Source: Zygnema cylindricum (lineage: Eukaryota > Streptophyta > Zygnematophyceae > Zygnematales > Zygnemataceae). From it: a stretch of 64,000 nt of DNA. Under the pieces are notes generated by a model. The model made no database searches. It was given only the letters and a program-made list of their open reading frames with translations, and was not told the DNA's origin. The stretch is taken from the NCBI GenBank assembly GCA_037447655.1, contig JBBHKE010000775.1, positions 535,692-599,691 of the forward strand. Direction: 5' to 3'. Shown here in pieces: positions 11,868-22,099 of this stretch. The translations under genes and the position numbers were made by a program. Numbering within the stretch: position 1 is the stretch's first letter; the number at the start of each line of letters is the position of its first letter.

Positions 11868-12168
11868 CTAATATTATGTTAACAGAAAATCTGCATCCTC
11901 GTGAGTGTAAGACTTTGTTAAGAAGGCACGATGGTAAACCATCTTAGTACATGGTTGCCGAAATAGGTGGTGGAAATGAAACCAAAAAATGGAATGAGGG
12001 TGTAAGAAAACTGGAAAGAAGAAACATCGAGAAAGAAACAAGCACATCAAGGACATGTTGGAGAACTATCCACTTTGGAATCTAAACATGTGTATCGCGC
12101 TACAAGCTGGTTTGCCAACGCGCCGCTAATCGCCGTATAAATTCGGTATTAGGCGGTGCGTACATATC

Positions 12169-12239
12169 GGCCGGGTAGCTCAGTTGGTAAAGCTAGTGTA
12201 TGGCTCACCAAGTCCCGGGCTCGATCCCCAGCATGGCGA
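12169..12239 (+). repeat. tRNA-like remnant (tRNA pseudogene or SINE head)
   Basis: TAGCTCAGTTGGTAAAGC is a near-perfect D-arm and A box, and GGGCTCGATCCC is a B-box-like T-arm with T54 changed to C. Counting canonical positions gives U33 and a GGC (Ala) anticodon. Only two anticodon-stem pairs and about five of seven acceptor pairs form, so I do not call a working tRNA. Confidence 0.5.
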
Positions 12240-13145
12240 TTTCCCAAATTAACACTTTGGCGCCCATGCACTAGTTAAATATCACCAATTTCCTACATGA
12301 CAAGCTAACAAAAGGCATTGAGGGGAATAACAAGCACAGAAACGACCACAAAATAGCGTACAATAAACAAAAATATCCAGCCAAACTTCCTATATTTATA
12401 TTGAAGGCAATCCTCTCAGAACCTTCTGGCTCGACGGAGCATGCCGAGGAAGTTTGGAAACAAATCGACAATCCATTACAAAGAAATCAAATTGAAGGAG
12501 GATAAAATATTGCTTTCACTGTAAAGCCATACATGAACGCTGACGACGATAAAAGAAGAAAAGAAGTAAGGACAGAAGTGCGACAGTTCGCGGGGTCCCT
12601 CCTCACGAAAGAGCACCGTCCACAAGTATGGAGGAACTTATCCAAAACATCTCCCAAACAACCAAATATCTTCACCGCCATTAAAATAAAGTCATCCATT
12701 GCATTGTGGTTGTGAATAATCTCACTCATTCTTCCTAACCGCGTTACACTTGCCACTCCAATATGTCGACTATAACGACTCAAACTGAGGCATCGTTCGC
12801 CAAAACAATGTAGAAATTCGAAGGTTGCTTTTACATTGTGTCAAAGATTAAACATGTGCTACTCTTGTGAGCTATCGAGGCAAAAAGAACAAGAAGATAA
12901 ACCAATCCGTCGAGGTAAGCTCACAGCGAACAAACCTCTAATTCTTTAATCTAAGGGTGAACTTCTATAGAGGAAAAGTGTTGTTGTTTACTAGACGTCA
13001 TTCACTTTCGTATAGATTCGTACAATTTTTTTTTTGGCAGACGAAACATGACGAAACATGTTTACTTGATCGCTCCAACATTATAGACGTAATTATCGGC
13101 CGATGGATCTTTAGCTTTTCTAGATTCACGAAGTAATTGCGCACG

Positions 13146-13245
13146 TCGTCCAGTGTGAAGAGACTCTCCTCGCCGAGGAGAGTATCTTCACATTGGACGA
13201 TCGCGCTCATCGTCGAGTTTGAAGAACCTCTCTTCAAACAGGACG
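13146..13245. repeat. Two adjacent hairpins, the first nearly perfect over 27 bp
   Basis: 13146-13172 pairs with 13173-13200 with only two mismatches and almost no loop (TCGTCCAGTGTGAAG against CTTCACATTGGACGA). Immediately after, 13211-13245 forms a second, shorter hairpin around TTTGAAGA and TCTTCAAA, flanked by CGTC and GACG. Confidence 0.75.
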
Positions 13246-13742
13246 ATGTGCGAAATGTACCAGTGAAGAGTAAAAAAAATCGGAATAGGCGATGAGAACC
13301 GAACACGTCGTACACGCCATGTGCTTTTGGTCACGCTGGGTGAAGGTTCCAACGAACAGCCCACCAAAAGCACCATCCACTTGGTATCCACTGTCCACAG
13401 TTTGCCGCGCTTTCACTGTATTAACACATGTAAAAATGTGACATATGTCACATAATACGGCAGAGGCTTTCCGTTGGAGGCAGGCGTTCAAATAAAAGCC
13501 ATGGTAGTGAGGAAGTTAGGGTTTGTTTCAAACCCTGATGAAAGTACACATAGTACGTTAGAGCATACTCGTACTATACTTTAAGTAAATTACGCTGGCA
13601 TACTTTAAGTACATTACGGTGGTACAAATATTTTGTTCTGACTATCCGTTGAAGATATTTTACAGATTTTTAAAATTTAGAGGTGGTTCACATATTACGT
13701 CCTATATTTTGCAGATTTTCAAAATCTTGACTCTAACCTACG

Positions 13743-14141
13743 TGGCACCAATCATAATTGAGAAATGATGTTAGCTGGCACGACATAATGGAAGGCCGTG
13801 CCAGTAAACATAAAAAATAGACGTCTCCGCATGTTTACTGGGACCGCCTAATGGAATGGAGAACAGGCCTAATAGCGATAGGCCGTATAGTTTATGAGAT
13901 GGGGAAATCACATAGATCTGTAGTAAAAAAAGGATCGGCACATGGACATCGGGCCAATGGGATACGATATCGAAAATTGTTTGTAGCGGTGTTAAATGAT
14001 GTTATCGGTCTTTAAGGCCTCTACTCCATTAGGGGGTCCCATAAACATGTGGAGACGTCTACTTGTAGTGTTTACTGGCACGGCATTGCGTTCAATTATG
14101 TCGTGCCAGTAAACATCGTTTCTCAATCATGATTGGCGCCA
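13743..14141. mobile_element. Foldback/MITE-like element with long inverted arms
   Basis: The left end GGCACCAATCATAATTGAGA matches the inverse of the right end TCTCAATCATGATTGGCGCC. Inner parts also pair (GACGTCTCC and GGAGACGTC; CCGTGCCAGTAAAC and its inverse near 14075-14090). The arms are over 100 bp and there is no ORF. Parts recur in the larger element at 55122-55916. Confidence 0.7.
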
Positions 14142-14756
14142 TTAGTTTCAGATTCATAAAACCGAAAATATTCTTCAAACTAAATATCTTTACATAATAT
14201 TTCTACGAGCGGAGGTACACCGCGAATCGTAATTAGAGTAATGAAAAAATTAGAGTAAAAAAGCCAAAAAAACCATTTTAGTAATGAACTCTAATTTATA
14301 TGATATAACTTTTTCACAGAGGAAGTTTACTCTAATTTATTTAAGTACTCTATATTGGGTTATGTCGGCTATAATTATCCGCGCTGAAATTATGAACACT
14401 AAATTACGTAGACGTACAAAATTTGTCAGTCTGTATAGTTTTGACGTAATTATGACGTTAGTATTATTTGTCGAGCTGAATGTCAGTTAATGTTCACACA
14501 GACGACGATGCTGTCGACGGACGAGAGTTATGCGAACGGCTTTTTTCGGATGTGATTGATTTTTCGTTTAGTGCGATTTCACGTGCGAGCGCGATTCTAT
14601 TAAATCATTATTTGTACCTTTTTACTTAAAAAAGTACGATTTTGCACGGTCAAACGTTGTCCGTACTCCACACTATTTAAAACGAACCTATATTACAATT
14701 TTTTACGCTACTTAAACTTACCTAAATTAGAATAATGACAAAATTAGAATCGTTTA

Positions 14757-14935
14757 CTCCATAGTTCAAAAGTAGGTGAAAGTAGGCCCATACAATATGC
14801 ATACAATATGCCCTTAAGACCCATATTGTATTGGTCGAAAAATGAAAAAAAATAGTTATAGGGTTGAGTTGCACATCGATCGATAGAGAATTAAACGTCA
14901 TGTCTAAATTTTGAAAAAAAATCGGACAAAAAAAA
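14757..14935. mobile_element. Fragment of the CCATAGTTC MITE family
   Basis: It starts near CCATAGTTCAAAAGTAGG, the exact 18-bp terminal repeat of the complete copy at 45496-45821, and shares the internal GTTGAGTTGCACATCGATCG block with 42584-43030. The opposite end is missing. Confidence 0.7.
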
Positions 14936-15027
14936 CAATTTATGTGAGTTTTGAAGTTTTGATTATGGCAATATCGTACAATGTTCGTACAAAAAGTACT
15001 CCGGCACCTGTACTTTCCTGTACGGTA

Positions 15028-15691
15028 CCGTTTTTCCTTACGTGGCATGACCTGGCGCCACGTGGAGAGATAAGATTTGGAAGCAAGAATTCTGGGGATT
15101 ATAAGAGCGAACTTGAATAGGGCATGTGTTCACTTTTTAGCCATGTCGTACGATGGTTGTAGAAAAGGTACACCGACACTTTTACCTTTATGTACTATAT
15201 AGTAATGTGATTGGTCCGTACCTTAGTAGTAGAGGGTTAAGAGAGGGGTTTAAGACTTAGAATATTTTGGGTAGGTAGCAGCCTATCCCAGAGAGCATCT
15301 TGTATAAAAGGCAAACTTTGGCTAGCCATAACTATCAACTCAGCTGACCAATTTCACTGATTCAATTTCACTGATTCAGGGTGTTGCAGAATCAAGGGAG
15401 TCTAAGCTACACAAGGGATTAGTCGGTCAGAGCATTTGCCTGACAAGGTGGCTGCATTTCTGAGGGAATGTCAAAGTGGGTGAATGTATCCAAATCACAT
15501 ATTCTAACTTTACATTCTGTGGTGGAACTGAGCACACAGGAAGTCTTATTTCACAGGGATGAAGCTCTAATGGGGTTTTGATTGTTAAGGGGTCAATCAT
15601 TTGGGTTTATATAAACTTGGATTCGGCACTATCTAGATTAGCTTCTTTCGATCTGCGAATTCTGTGTGGCAATGGAGCCGATAGAATTTCA
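15028..15691 (+). repeat. 5' LTR (truncated) of the gag-only element
   Basis: It ends ATAGAATTTCA just before the primer site. It carries TTGTATAAAAGGC near 15298-15310 as a TATA box and GTAC motifs at 15148-15235. It aligns with the 3' LTR from the TATA box to the end. Its left end is missing or eroded, so the start is approximate. Confidence 0.7.
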
Positions 15692-15705
15692 GGTTATGGG
15701 CCCAC
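15692..15705 (+). promoter_or_regulatory. Primer-binding site, initiator tRNA-Met anticodon arm
   Basis: GGTTATGGGCCCAC directly follows the LTR. It is complementary to the anticodon arm of plant initiator tRNA-Met (GUGGGCCCAUAACC). Drosophila copia is the classic case of priming from a tRNA-Met half. Confidence 0.85.
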
Positions 15706-16743
15706 TTCTAGGGTGCCTATGTTTGATGGAACATACGTCACTTATTGGGAGTTTACGATGGAGGGATTGCTTTTCGAAAAACACTTATGGGGAATTATTT
15801 CGGGACAAGTGAGGTGTCCGCCACCCGGATTTGGTGGAACTTACTGTGGAGAATCATCTGGGGCTTCCTTCAAAACCAACCGGAGTTCATATGCAACGGA
15901 AGGTGAAGGGAAAACTATTGCCATGGAAAGGGGAAAATAGGAGAAGGGAAAAGGAACACTGATGGTGAGGGGAGTTGGGCTTTCAGCTTCGGTTCCACTA
16001 GTACGAATTATAACTGAACCAAAAACTGAAGAAAATGACATAAAAATATGGGAATACAAAAAAACTATAGCAAAGCATCTCATACTTAGAAACGTGTCTA
16101 AGTCCTTTGCTATCACTCTTATAAACTTAACGAAGTCTTCAAAGACATGTGAAGCACTAATTCAGATTTATAAGAGTGAGACTATACAGAGGCAGCAGTT
16201 AGTAAAACACGAAATAGAGGCCTATGTTTATAAAGGCGGTAGCATGATAGAGTTTTGTAATGATATTGTTGCATTATATGTTGAGCTTGCTAGTGCGAGA
16301 TATGTAGAATCTGAGGAGAGAAGGATTAATACACTAATCATTAAACTCCTACATGAGTACGAAGACATCCTTTACGTATGCACGGAATAGATGGCTCCTC
16401 GTGGACTTGGAGCATTACCATGGGGATAATTCTTGTGAGGGAAAGCACTTTGGAGCTTCATAGGGGAAGTGACAAGGTGTTTGCATTTACAGCTGGTGGT
16501 GACTGGCGAAAGCGTGATGTGAGAAATGGCGGTGACGAGTGGAAGCGTGATGTGAGAAACGGCGGTGACGAGTGGAAGCGTGATGAGAGGAAGAAAGACA
16601 AAGGTAAACCTTATCGGAACTTTGGTGGAAAGAGAGGGAGAAGAAAAGAAAGGGGAGGTTTGGAAAGAGGGGTTTGTTTCTTTTGTAGAGAACCAGGTCA
16701 CCATATGGAGGAGTGTCCTCGTTTGGAAGAACTTAAAAGTTAG
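15706..16743 (+). pseudogene. gag of the gag-only element
   Basis: The order of motifs follows the intact gag at 23129: SRVPMFDGTYVTYWEFTMEG near 15710, then an EENDIKIWEYKKTIAKHLIL block near 16035, YVYKGGSMIEFCNDIVALYV near 16225, MGIILVREST near 16420, and a CCHC zinc knuckle CFFCREPGHHMEEC near 16676-16717. Before the knuckle, an 11-residue unit (WKRDVRNGGDE) is repeated about three times. A one-base deletion right after the primer site, an in-frame TAG near 15940, a frameshift near 16380 and a TAG at 16741 break the frame. It would bind RNA and form particles if intact; here it is dead. Confidence 0.8.
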
Positions 16744-16746
16744 AGT

Positions 16747-17181
16747 GTGAATGAGGAGGAAGAAGGGGAAGAGGAGAAAGAGGATGAAGAAATCTTGGAG
16801 CTTTTTCACATCGGTAGAATGGAGAAGAGAGAAAAGTACACAAAAATCCCACGAAGGCAACAGTGTGCTTTTAGAGGTATAAGGGAAGTAAAGAGAGAAG
16901 AGGTACTTGAGGATGTTGAGGAGTGTAGAGTGGATGACTTAGAAATGAGAAAGTCAGATCTAAGATCTATAAGCGAAAACGGGAAAGATAAAATTAATGA
17001 GGATAATTTTATAGATAATTGGGAAACAAAAAACTGGTCAGAAAGGGAGACTTCAACGGATTCCGAGAAAAGGGGAGAAGTGAAACTAGAAGGGGTTTTA
17101 AAGGACAGGGGAGAAGAGGAATATTTAATGAAAGGTTTAGGGGAGGAGAAATATTTATTGGGAATAAATTTAGAAAGGTAG
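16747..17181 (+). CDS. Acidic, charged ORF downstream of gag; function unknown
   Basis: It is in the same frame as the zinc-knuckle part, separated by one TAG. It begins NEEEEGEEEKEDEEILELFH and contains KIPRRQQCAFRGI, which matches KIPRRQKCAYGGL at the end of gag in full elements (EIPRRQ at 24222). In full elements the protease starts there. Here the sequence instead continues for about 100 residues rich in Glu, Lys, Asp and Arg, with no protease motif (no DSGA or DTGA). I do not recognise it. It may be a replacement for pol or an expanded linker. About 144 residues are open, though compositional bias could favour that. Confidence 0.45.
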   Translation: MNEEEEGEEEKEDEEILELFHIGRMEKREKYTKIPRRQQCAFRGIREVKREEVLEDVEECRVDDLEMRKSDLRSISENGKDKINEDNFIDNWETKNWSERETSTDSEKRGEVKLEGVLKDRGEEEYLMKGLGEEKYLLGINLER

Positions 17182-17196
17182 AGTGGAAAGAAATCC

Positions 17197-17582
17197 ATGG
17201 GAGAGAGTGAGGAAATTTCAATTTTTACGGGTAATGGGTTTGACATCACTAAAGGAAGTCATGGTATTTATGAAGGTGTGCCTGTAAAAGGGTTAGCATC
17301 TGGGTGTATGTTGCAAATTGGAGAGGGGCTGGTTGTTTGGATCGCAAGAGGGAAATTGGTTTGTGTGTGGATGGAAAAGTGATGAGGGGGATTAAATCTT
17401 TGCTCGGATTTATGAAAAGTGGGATGTTAAATAAAATATGTGATGCAATTATTATTTCAGTTCATCTAATGCATTGTGTTAAATACGAGAGTATTTTCCT
17501 AAGTTTTATGAAAGGAAATGAAAAAAAGAAAAGAGAGAGGGGGTGTTTGTTTATTTGTTTGTGGGAGTTGAAAGGAAAATAG
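17197..17582 (+). other. Small overlapping ORFs before the polypurine tract
   Basis: Two overlapping frames, 17197-17382 and 17304-17582, lie between the acidic ORF and the polypurine tract. The first includes FTGNGFDITKGSHGIYEGVP and VVWIARGKLVCVWM, a composition that looks protein-like. I recognise no domain. Together they occupy the space where pol would be in a full element. Confidence 0.3.
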
Positions 17583-17600
17583 ACTAAAAAAAAAGGGGAG

Positions 17601-18069
17601 TGTTGATATTGGAGTATTTTCTAGGTCTGTATTGGGATAGAAAAATAGCTGAGGCAGTCTGCCTCTAACTCCCCTCACCAAGCCCCCACACTTGTATAAA
17701 AGGCAAACTTTGGCCAACCATAACTATCAACTCAGTTCACCAATTTCAATGATTCTTAATGCTCCCGATTCAGGGGAGTCCAAGCAACACAAGGGAGTAG
17801 TCGGTCAGAGTATTTGCCTGACAAGGTGGCTGCATTTCTGAGGGAATGTCAAAGTGGGTGAATGTATCCAAATCACATATTCTAACTTTGCATTCTGTGG
17901 TGGAACTGAGCACACAGAAAGTCTTATTTCATACGGGTGAAGCTGTAATGGGGTTTTGATTGTCAAGGGGTCAATCATTTGGGTTTATATAAACTTGGAG
18001 TCGGCACTATCTAGATTAGCTTCTTTCGATCAGCGAATTATGTGTGGTAATGGAGCCCATAGAATTTCA
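17601..18069 (+). repeat. 3' LTR of the gag-only element (469 bp, internal deletion)
   Basis: It starts TGTTGATATT after AAAAGGGGAG and ends AGAATTTCA. Compared with related 1,018-bp LTRs it has lost most of the upstream promoter half: sequence jumps from CCCCCACACTTG directly to TATAAAAGGC near 17694. The tRNA-like block and the GTAC cluster are therefore gone. Confidence 0.8.
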
Positions 18070-18385
18070 TCGTTATCCGCGGTCCTCACGATCCCTCTCC
18101 GGATGCCGTGGAAATGGGAGCACTAGGAGTAAGGGGTGTCTCCTTTTCTTTCCCTTTTTTGGACACGCTGCTGTCTCTATCGTCTATCTGCTTTGCTGCA
18201 GCAGATGCTCTTGCAGAAAACCTTACTCCACCAAACCCGGGTGGAGTTCCATGAGGTGGACGTTTCACTTGTCCACTAACAATACCCAATATCGTTTTTC
18301 ACACAAAGCCTCTGTTATTATGGCTTCCGAATAGATGAACCCAGATCCATTAAAGATGGGCACCCTAGAGGGTGGGCCTATAACC
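18070..18385 (-). pseudogene. Start of a minus-strand copia gag with mutated primer site
   Basis: On the minus strand the LTR end at 18386 is followed by GGTTATAGGCCCACCC, the anticodon-type primer site with ATG changed to ATA. A gag N-terminus then includes GIVSGQVKRPPHGTPPGFGG near 18230-18290. It is cut off at 18070 by the gag-only element. Confidence 0.75.
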
Positions 18386-19403
18386 TGCAATTCTGTGTCC
18401 TCCATTGGACTACAGAATTCAGGAAGCCTCTAGATAGTTGTTAACTAAACCACTTCAAATGGCAACCACTGCTGCTCAAGCAGACAAGTAGACAATTTGA
18501 CTGCGCCTCTGTGCAGCTTGGACTCCCGTGAGTTTGTAGGAAAAAGAATCAGTGAAAACACCCAACCAGGCGATAAATTATGGTGTGGCAAAAATGCCAA
18601 GTTTATACAAAGCTCTCTTAGGAAGAGAGGTCCCTTACCTACCAAAAATTCTCTAATTCCTAAACCCCTCTCACAACCCCTATCTACTGAAGTACGAACC
18701 AATCAAACGACTGTAGAGTATAGAAAAGTAGTACGGCCGGTGTACTTTCCGTACGGCCTATGTACGGCAAGACTATTGAGTGGATGCGTGTCCGCGTTTA
18801 ACTCGTTCTTCTGTTCTCCGGAATTTCCGCGACCGAATGTTTTCTCTCCACATGTCGCCAGGTCACGCCACGTCCGCAAACCGCCAAGGTGACCATTCCG
18901 GGATTACGGCAGTTGTATGTGCCATCGGATCATAAACCGACATTCAATAGTAGCCGTCGAAACAAATGTCCGATTCATTTGTTTCGTGCGAGAAGAATGT
19001 TCGCACTATATATATTACCTAGTTCTATGTTTTAACATTTGTCGTTCTGTTAATCGGATTTAGGTTTAAAACACACTTTAAATATATATCACACCCTATG
19101 TATGTTAACAAATTTTTTCGACAAACCGGTTAGAGCTGACGGCTACGCCTCGCGCTGCTGGTCGGAGGTTCGAGTCTTGCCGGACTCAACCTTTTATTGA
19201 GAGTGACATAAGTCACTCTTTAGACTTGCTTGCTTGAAATAGGACAGCCATGGCTCAACCACCCTCTCTATCCTTCAGTGACTACAACAAGTATGGTGGG
19301 TAGAGAGAGGAGGTAGAGACAAGCTGTCCGCTCTGTTCTTTTTCTCTATTTTACTGATCTATTTAGACCTAGAAAATACCTTATAAATCTAGTAATTTCA
19401 ACA
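18386..19403 (-). repeat. Minus-strand copia LTR (1,018 bp) shared by two internal regions
   Basis: Reading minus, it starts TGTTGAAATTACTAG after a polypurine tract (AGAGGGAG) and ends GAATTGCA. It has RNase H and the polypurine tract on one side and primer site plus gag on the other, so it acts as 3' LTR of one copy and 5' LTR of the next. It carries the antisense tRNA-like block (plus strand 19125-19200) and the GAGTGAC..GTCACTC palindrome (19200-19219). Confidence 0.85.
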
Positions 19404-21736
19404 CTCCCTCTATTTTCTAGTCTAACTTTAACTTCAGTTTTGGTCCACACTTTTCTCTACAATATTTTAACTTATGAGAAGGCAATGGTTTTGTCATCAT
19501 ATCAGCCACCATTTCCTCATCCGATCTATCCACAAGTTTTACAATCTTATTCTCAACTTTTTCTCTCACAAAACTCAGTCTTATGTCTATATGCTTTGCC
19601 TTAAAATGATGTTTTGGATTTGCTGCAATTGCAATGGCAGCTTGATTATCACAAAACACTTCATGCACTCCCTTCTTCATATACCTGATTTTTTTGAAAC
19701 AAAGACTTGACCCACATCAAATCTTTCACAGCAGAACAAGAGGCCATGTACTCAGCCTCCATAGTAGACTAAACAACCACCTTTTGTTGCTTGCTACTCC
19801 AACAACAAGCACCTTCACCCACATACACACATACCTAGAAGTACATATTCTCATAGGTGCATCCCCATAACGGGCATCACTCCAAGTAGGGATATCAGTG
19901 TGCTCCCCTCCCAAATGCAACCATAACTCTCTGGCTCCTGCCAGATATCTCATGACTCTCTTGGCTGCCTCTGAATCTATCTTCTTAGGATCGTTAAGAA
20001 TCCTACTGAGGACTCCTACTGCTTCCGCTATGTCCGGCCTTGTACAATTCATAAAGCATATCAAACTTCCTACGACCTGTCTATAAGGAAAAGAGTTCAT
20101 AAACTCTCTCTTATCTGGACTCATCTGATCATCTAATATTATTACTCCTCTTTCAACATTCCCATCACTTACTTTCTTGAAGTCCATGGGAATGGTACAA
20201 TTGTTTGCTTTCTCCTTCAGAAATTTCTCAAGCATATTTCCTATTGCTTCTTTCTGAGTGAGTCTAATGATCCTTTTCCCCCTATCTCTTTCCATTTGAA
20301 TTCCCAAAATATATCTTGCCTCCCCTAAATCCTTCATATCAAATAGGCTTCTAAGATCTTTCTTCAAATTATTGATCTTTTCCAAAGACTTACTTAACAC
20401 CAGCAGATCATCCACATAAATTGCAATAAAGATCGCACCATCCTCATCTTCAAACATATAGATAGAATGGTCAGAGCTGATCCAGATATATCTTAGACCA
20501 GTAAGAAAATTATGGCTCTAATCCATCTGTCGTTTTTTGGGCTGTTCATTGCCTCCAAGTATGTCTGAGTCTCATCAAGATGAGATAGCTTAGTTACCTT
20601 ACGAGCAGCTTGTTTCTCTTGTATGCTTTTGCTGCTCCTTCTTCCTCCCTCAAACTCTGAAGCTGGAATAGAGGTATTTCTTGGGTTTCTCCTTAGTGTC
20701 TCATCGTCTCCCCTATCCATGGAAGTCGGGTCTGGTTCCTCCACTTCTGTCTACTCGAAGTCTATACCAATATGTGAGGTATCTGGTAGCTCTCCTGTAT
20801 CTTGGATCTCCCTTGAATGTGCAATCACAATCTCACTCATGTCTTTTTCGGGAAAAACTCTAGTTTCCAGTTCTTCCTATCTGTGTCAAGACTGTAAATT
20901 TGGCTACCAAATACTTAAAGGTGTGAGATATCTGGATTTCTTCCAACCCATCTCTCATAATGTGTCACTCCCTTTACAGCTGAGGTAAGGACTCTATTCT
21001 TAATGTAGTTGGCACAACCCATGGCTTCTGCCCAAAATCTCTTTCTAATTTTCTTGTCAGCCAACATACTGCATACACTATCTCCAAGTGTTCGGTTTAA
21101 CCTATCACCTACTCCATTTTGTTCCGAATTATGTGGTTAAGTTTTCTGGTGTTGAACTCCATCATCTCTTAGGTATTCCTCAAACTGGTTAGAGGTATAT
21201 TCTCCCCAATTATCACTCCTTATTCTATAATGGGGGTTCCATGCAACTTCTCACTCCAAGCTTTATATTTTTTGAAGTAAACTGGTGTTTCATACTTTGT
21301 TTTTAGGAAGTAGACTCTAGAATATCTAGACCAGTCATCAATAATTGTCAACATATACCTCTTCCCTCCAACTGAGGGTACCCTTGCTGGTCCTTAGATA
21401 TCTGTGGATTAAATGAAGTACCTTCTCCCCTCTATATGTGGCGGCTTTAGGAAAAGGAAGTCTGTGAGCCTTTCCTTGGGCACAGCCACAAGAATCATCC
21501 ACCATTTTATTTTCACTGAACTTAATGCCTTCCACTACACAAAGCTTCTTCATTTCCCTCAACCTATCAAAATGCACATGCCCCAACCGCTTATGCCAAA
21601 TCATCAACTTTGGGACACCAATATAATAAGTATTATTCTTTTCATTACTAAGGTTAAGCCTAAACATTCCTTGGCTACCCTTATCTGCTGTGAAGTAAAC
21701 TTCATTCCCATACTTAGCTATAAAGACTCCTTTTAA
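19404..21736 (-). pseudogene. Copia pol remnant: GAG-pre-integrase, integrase, RT, RNase H
   Basis: Minus-strand order: GVFIAKYGNEVYF and WHKRLGHVHFDRLREMKKL (near 21570-21735), integrase remnants including EQNGVGDRLNRTL near 21115, the copia linker, reverse transcriptase (YVDDLLVLSK near 20400) and RNase H (NPKHHFKAKHIDIRLSF near 19600). Stops and frameshifts are many. Gag and protease are missing and replaced by a piece of another reverse transcriptase at 21737. Confidence 0.85.
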
Positions 21737-22036
21737 TCCTTCATGTCAAATCTGCTTCTAAGATCTTTTTTAACTTATTGATCTTTTCGAAAGACTTATC
21801 TAACATTAGCAAATCATCCACATAAATTGCAATAAAGATCACACCATCCTCAACTTCAAACATATAAATAGAATGGTCAATGTTGATCTGGATATATTTT
21901 AGACCAGTGATAAACTCATCTAGTTTCTTTTTCCATTGTCAAGGAGCTTCCTTAAGTCTATATAATGACTTTATAAGCCTGCAAACTTTGCTCACTTTCC
22001 CATCCTCCACAAACCCCCCTGGTTGTCTTAAACTCC
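21737..22036 (-). pseudogene. Extra reverse-transcriptase fragment, out of order
   Basis: On the minus strand RQPGGFVEDGKVSKVCRLIK, DHSIYMFEVEDG and YVDDLLMLDKS run to KKDLRSRFDMKD, then join abruptly to the GAG-pre-integrase sequence at 21736. This segment normally lies downstream of integrase, so the copy is rearranged. The 60 bases between 22036 and the next LTR are unassigned. Confidence 0.75.
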
Positions 22037-22094
22037 GATGCCATTTCACATCGAGCGGAGAAGCGACGCTAAGGCAAATTACATTCTTCAACCG

Positions 22095-22099
22095 TGAAG
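22095..22099. repeat. Target-site duplication, left copy (TGAAG)
   Basis: TGAAG lies immediately before the 5' LTR; the same five bases follow the 3' LTR at 28549-28553. Five bases is the usual length for copia integrases. Confidence 0.9.

Larger units (their letters stand above)
10354..15027. other. Gene-poor interval with MITEs, hairpins and a tRNA-like remnant
   Basis: No gene is recognised. The interval contains the separately listed MITE at 11495-11867, tRNA-like block at 12169-12239, paired hairpins at 13146-13245, foldback element at 13743-14141 and MITE fragment at 14757-14935. Short open frames around 12270-12780 and 12998-13490 match no family I know and look like chance or decayed repeats. 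Confidence 0.6.
15028..18069 (+). mobile_element. Short gag-only copia-type element (non-autonomous)
   Basis: Order on the plus strand: partial 5' LTR (about 15028-15691), primer site 15692-15705, gag with zinc knuckle (to 16743), an acidic region and further small ORFs (16747-17582), polypurine tract 17586-17600 and 3' LTR 17601-18069. The internal part is only about 1.9 kb. No protease, integrase, reverse transcriptase or RNase H motif is present between the LTRs. It therefore fits the class described as terminal-repeat retrotransposons with a gag domain, which rely on enzymes from full elements. It interrupts a minus-strand gag at 18070. Confidence 0.75.

Noticed and set aside
12169-12239. 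Functional tRNA-Ala(GGC)
   Set aside because: Anticodon and acceptor stems do not pair well enough; kept only as a tRNA-like remnant.
13188-13491. Minus-strand ORFs over the hairpins
   Set aside because: Overlapping frames with no recognisable domain, no splice context, and inverted-repeat content.
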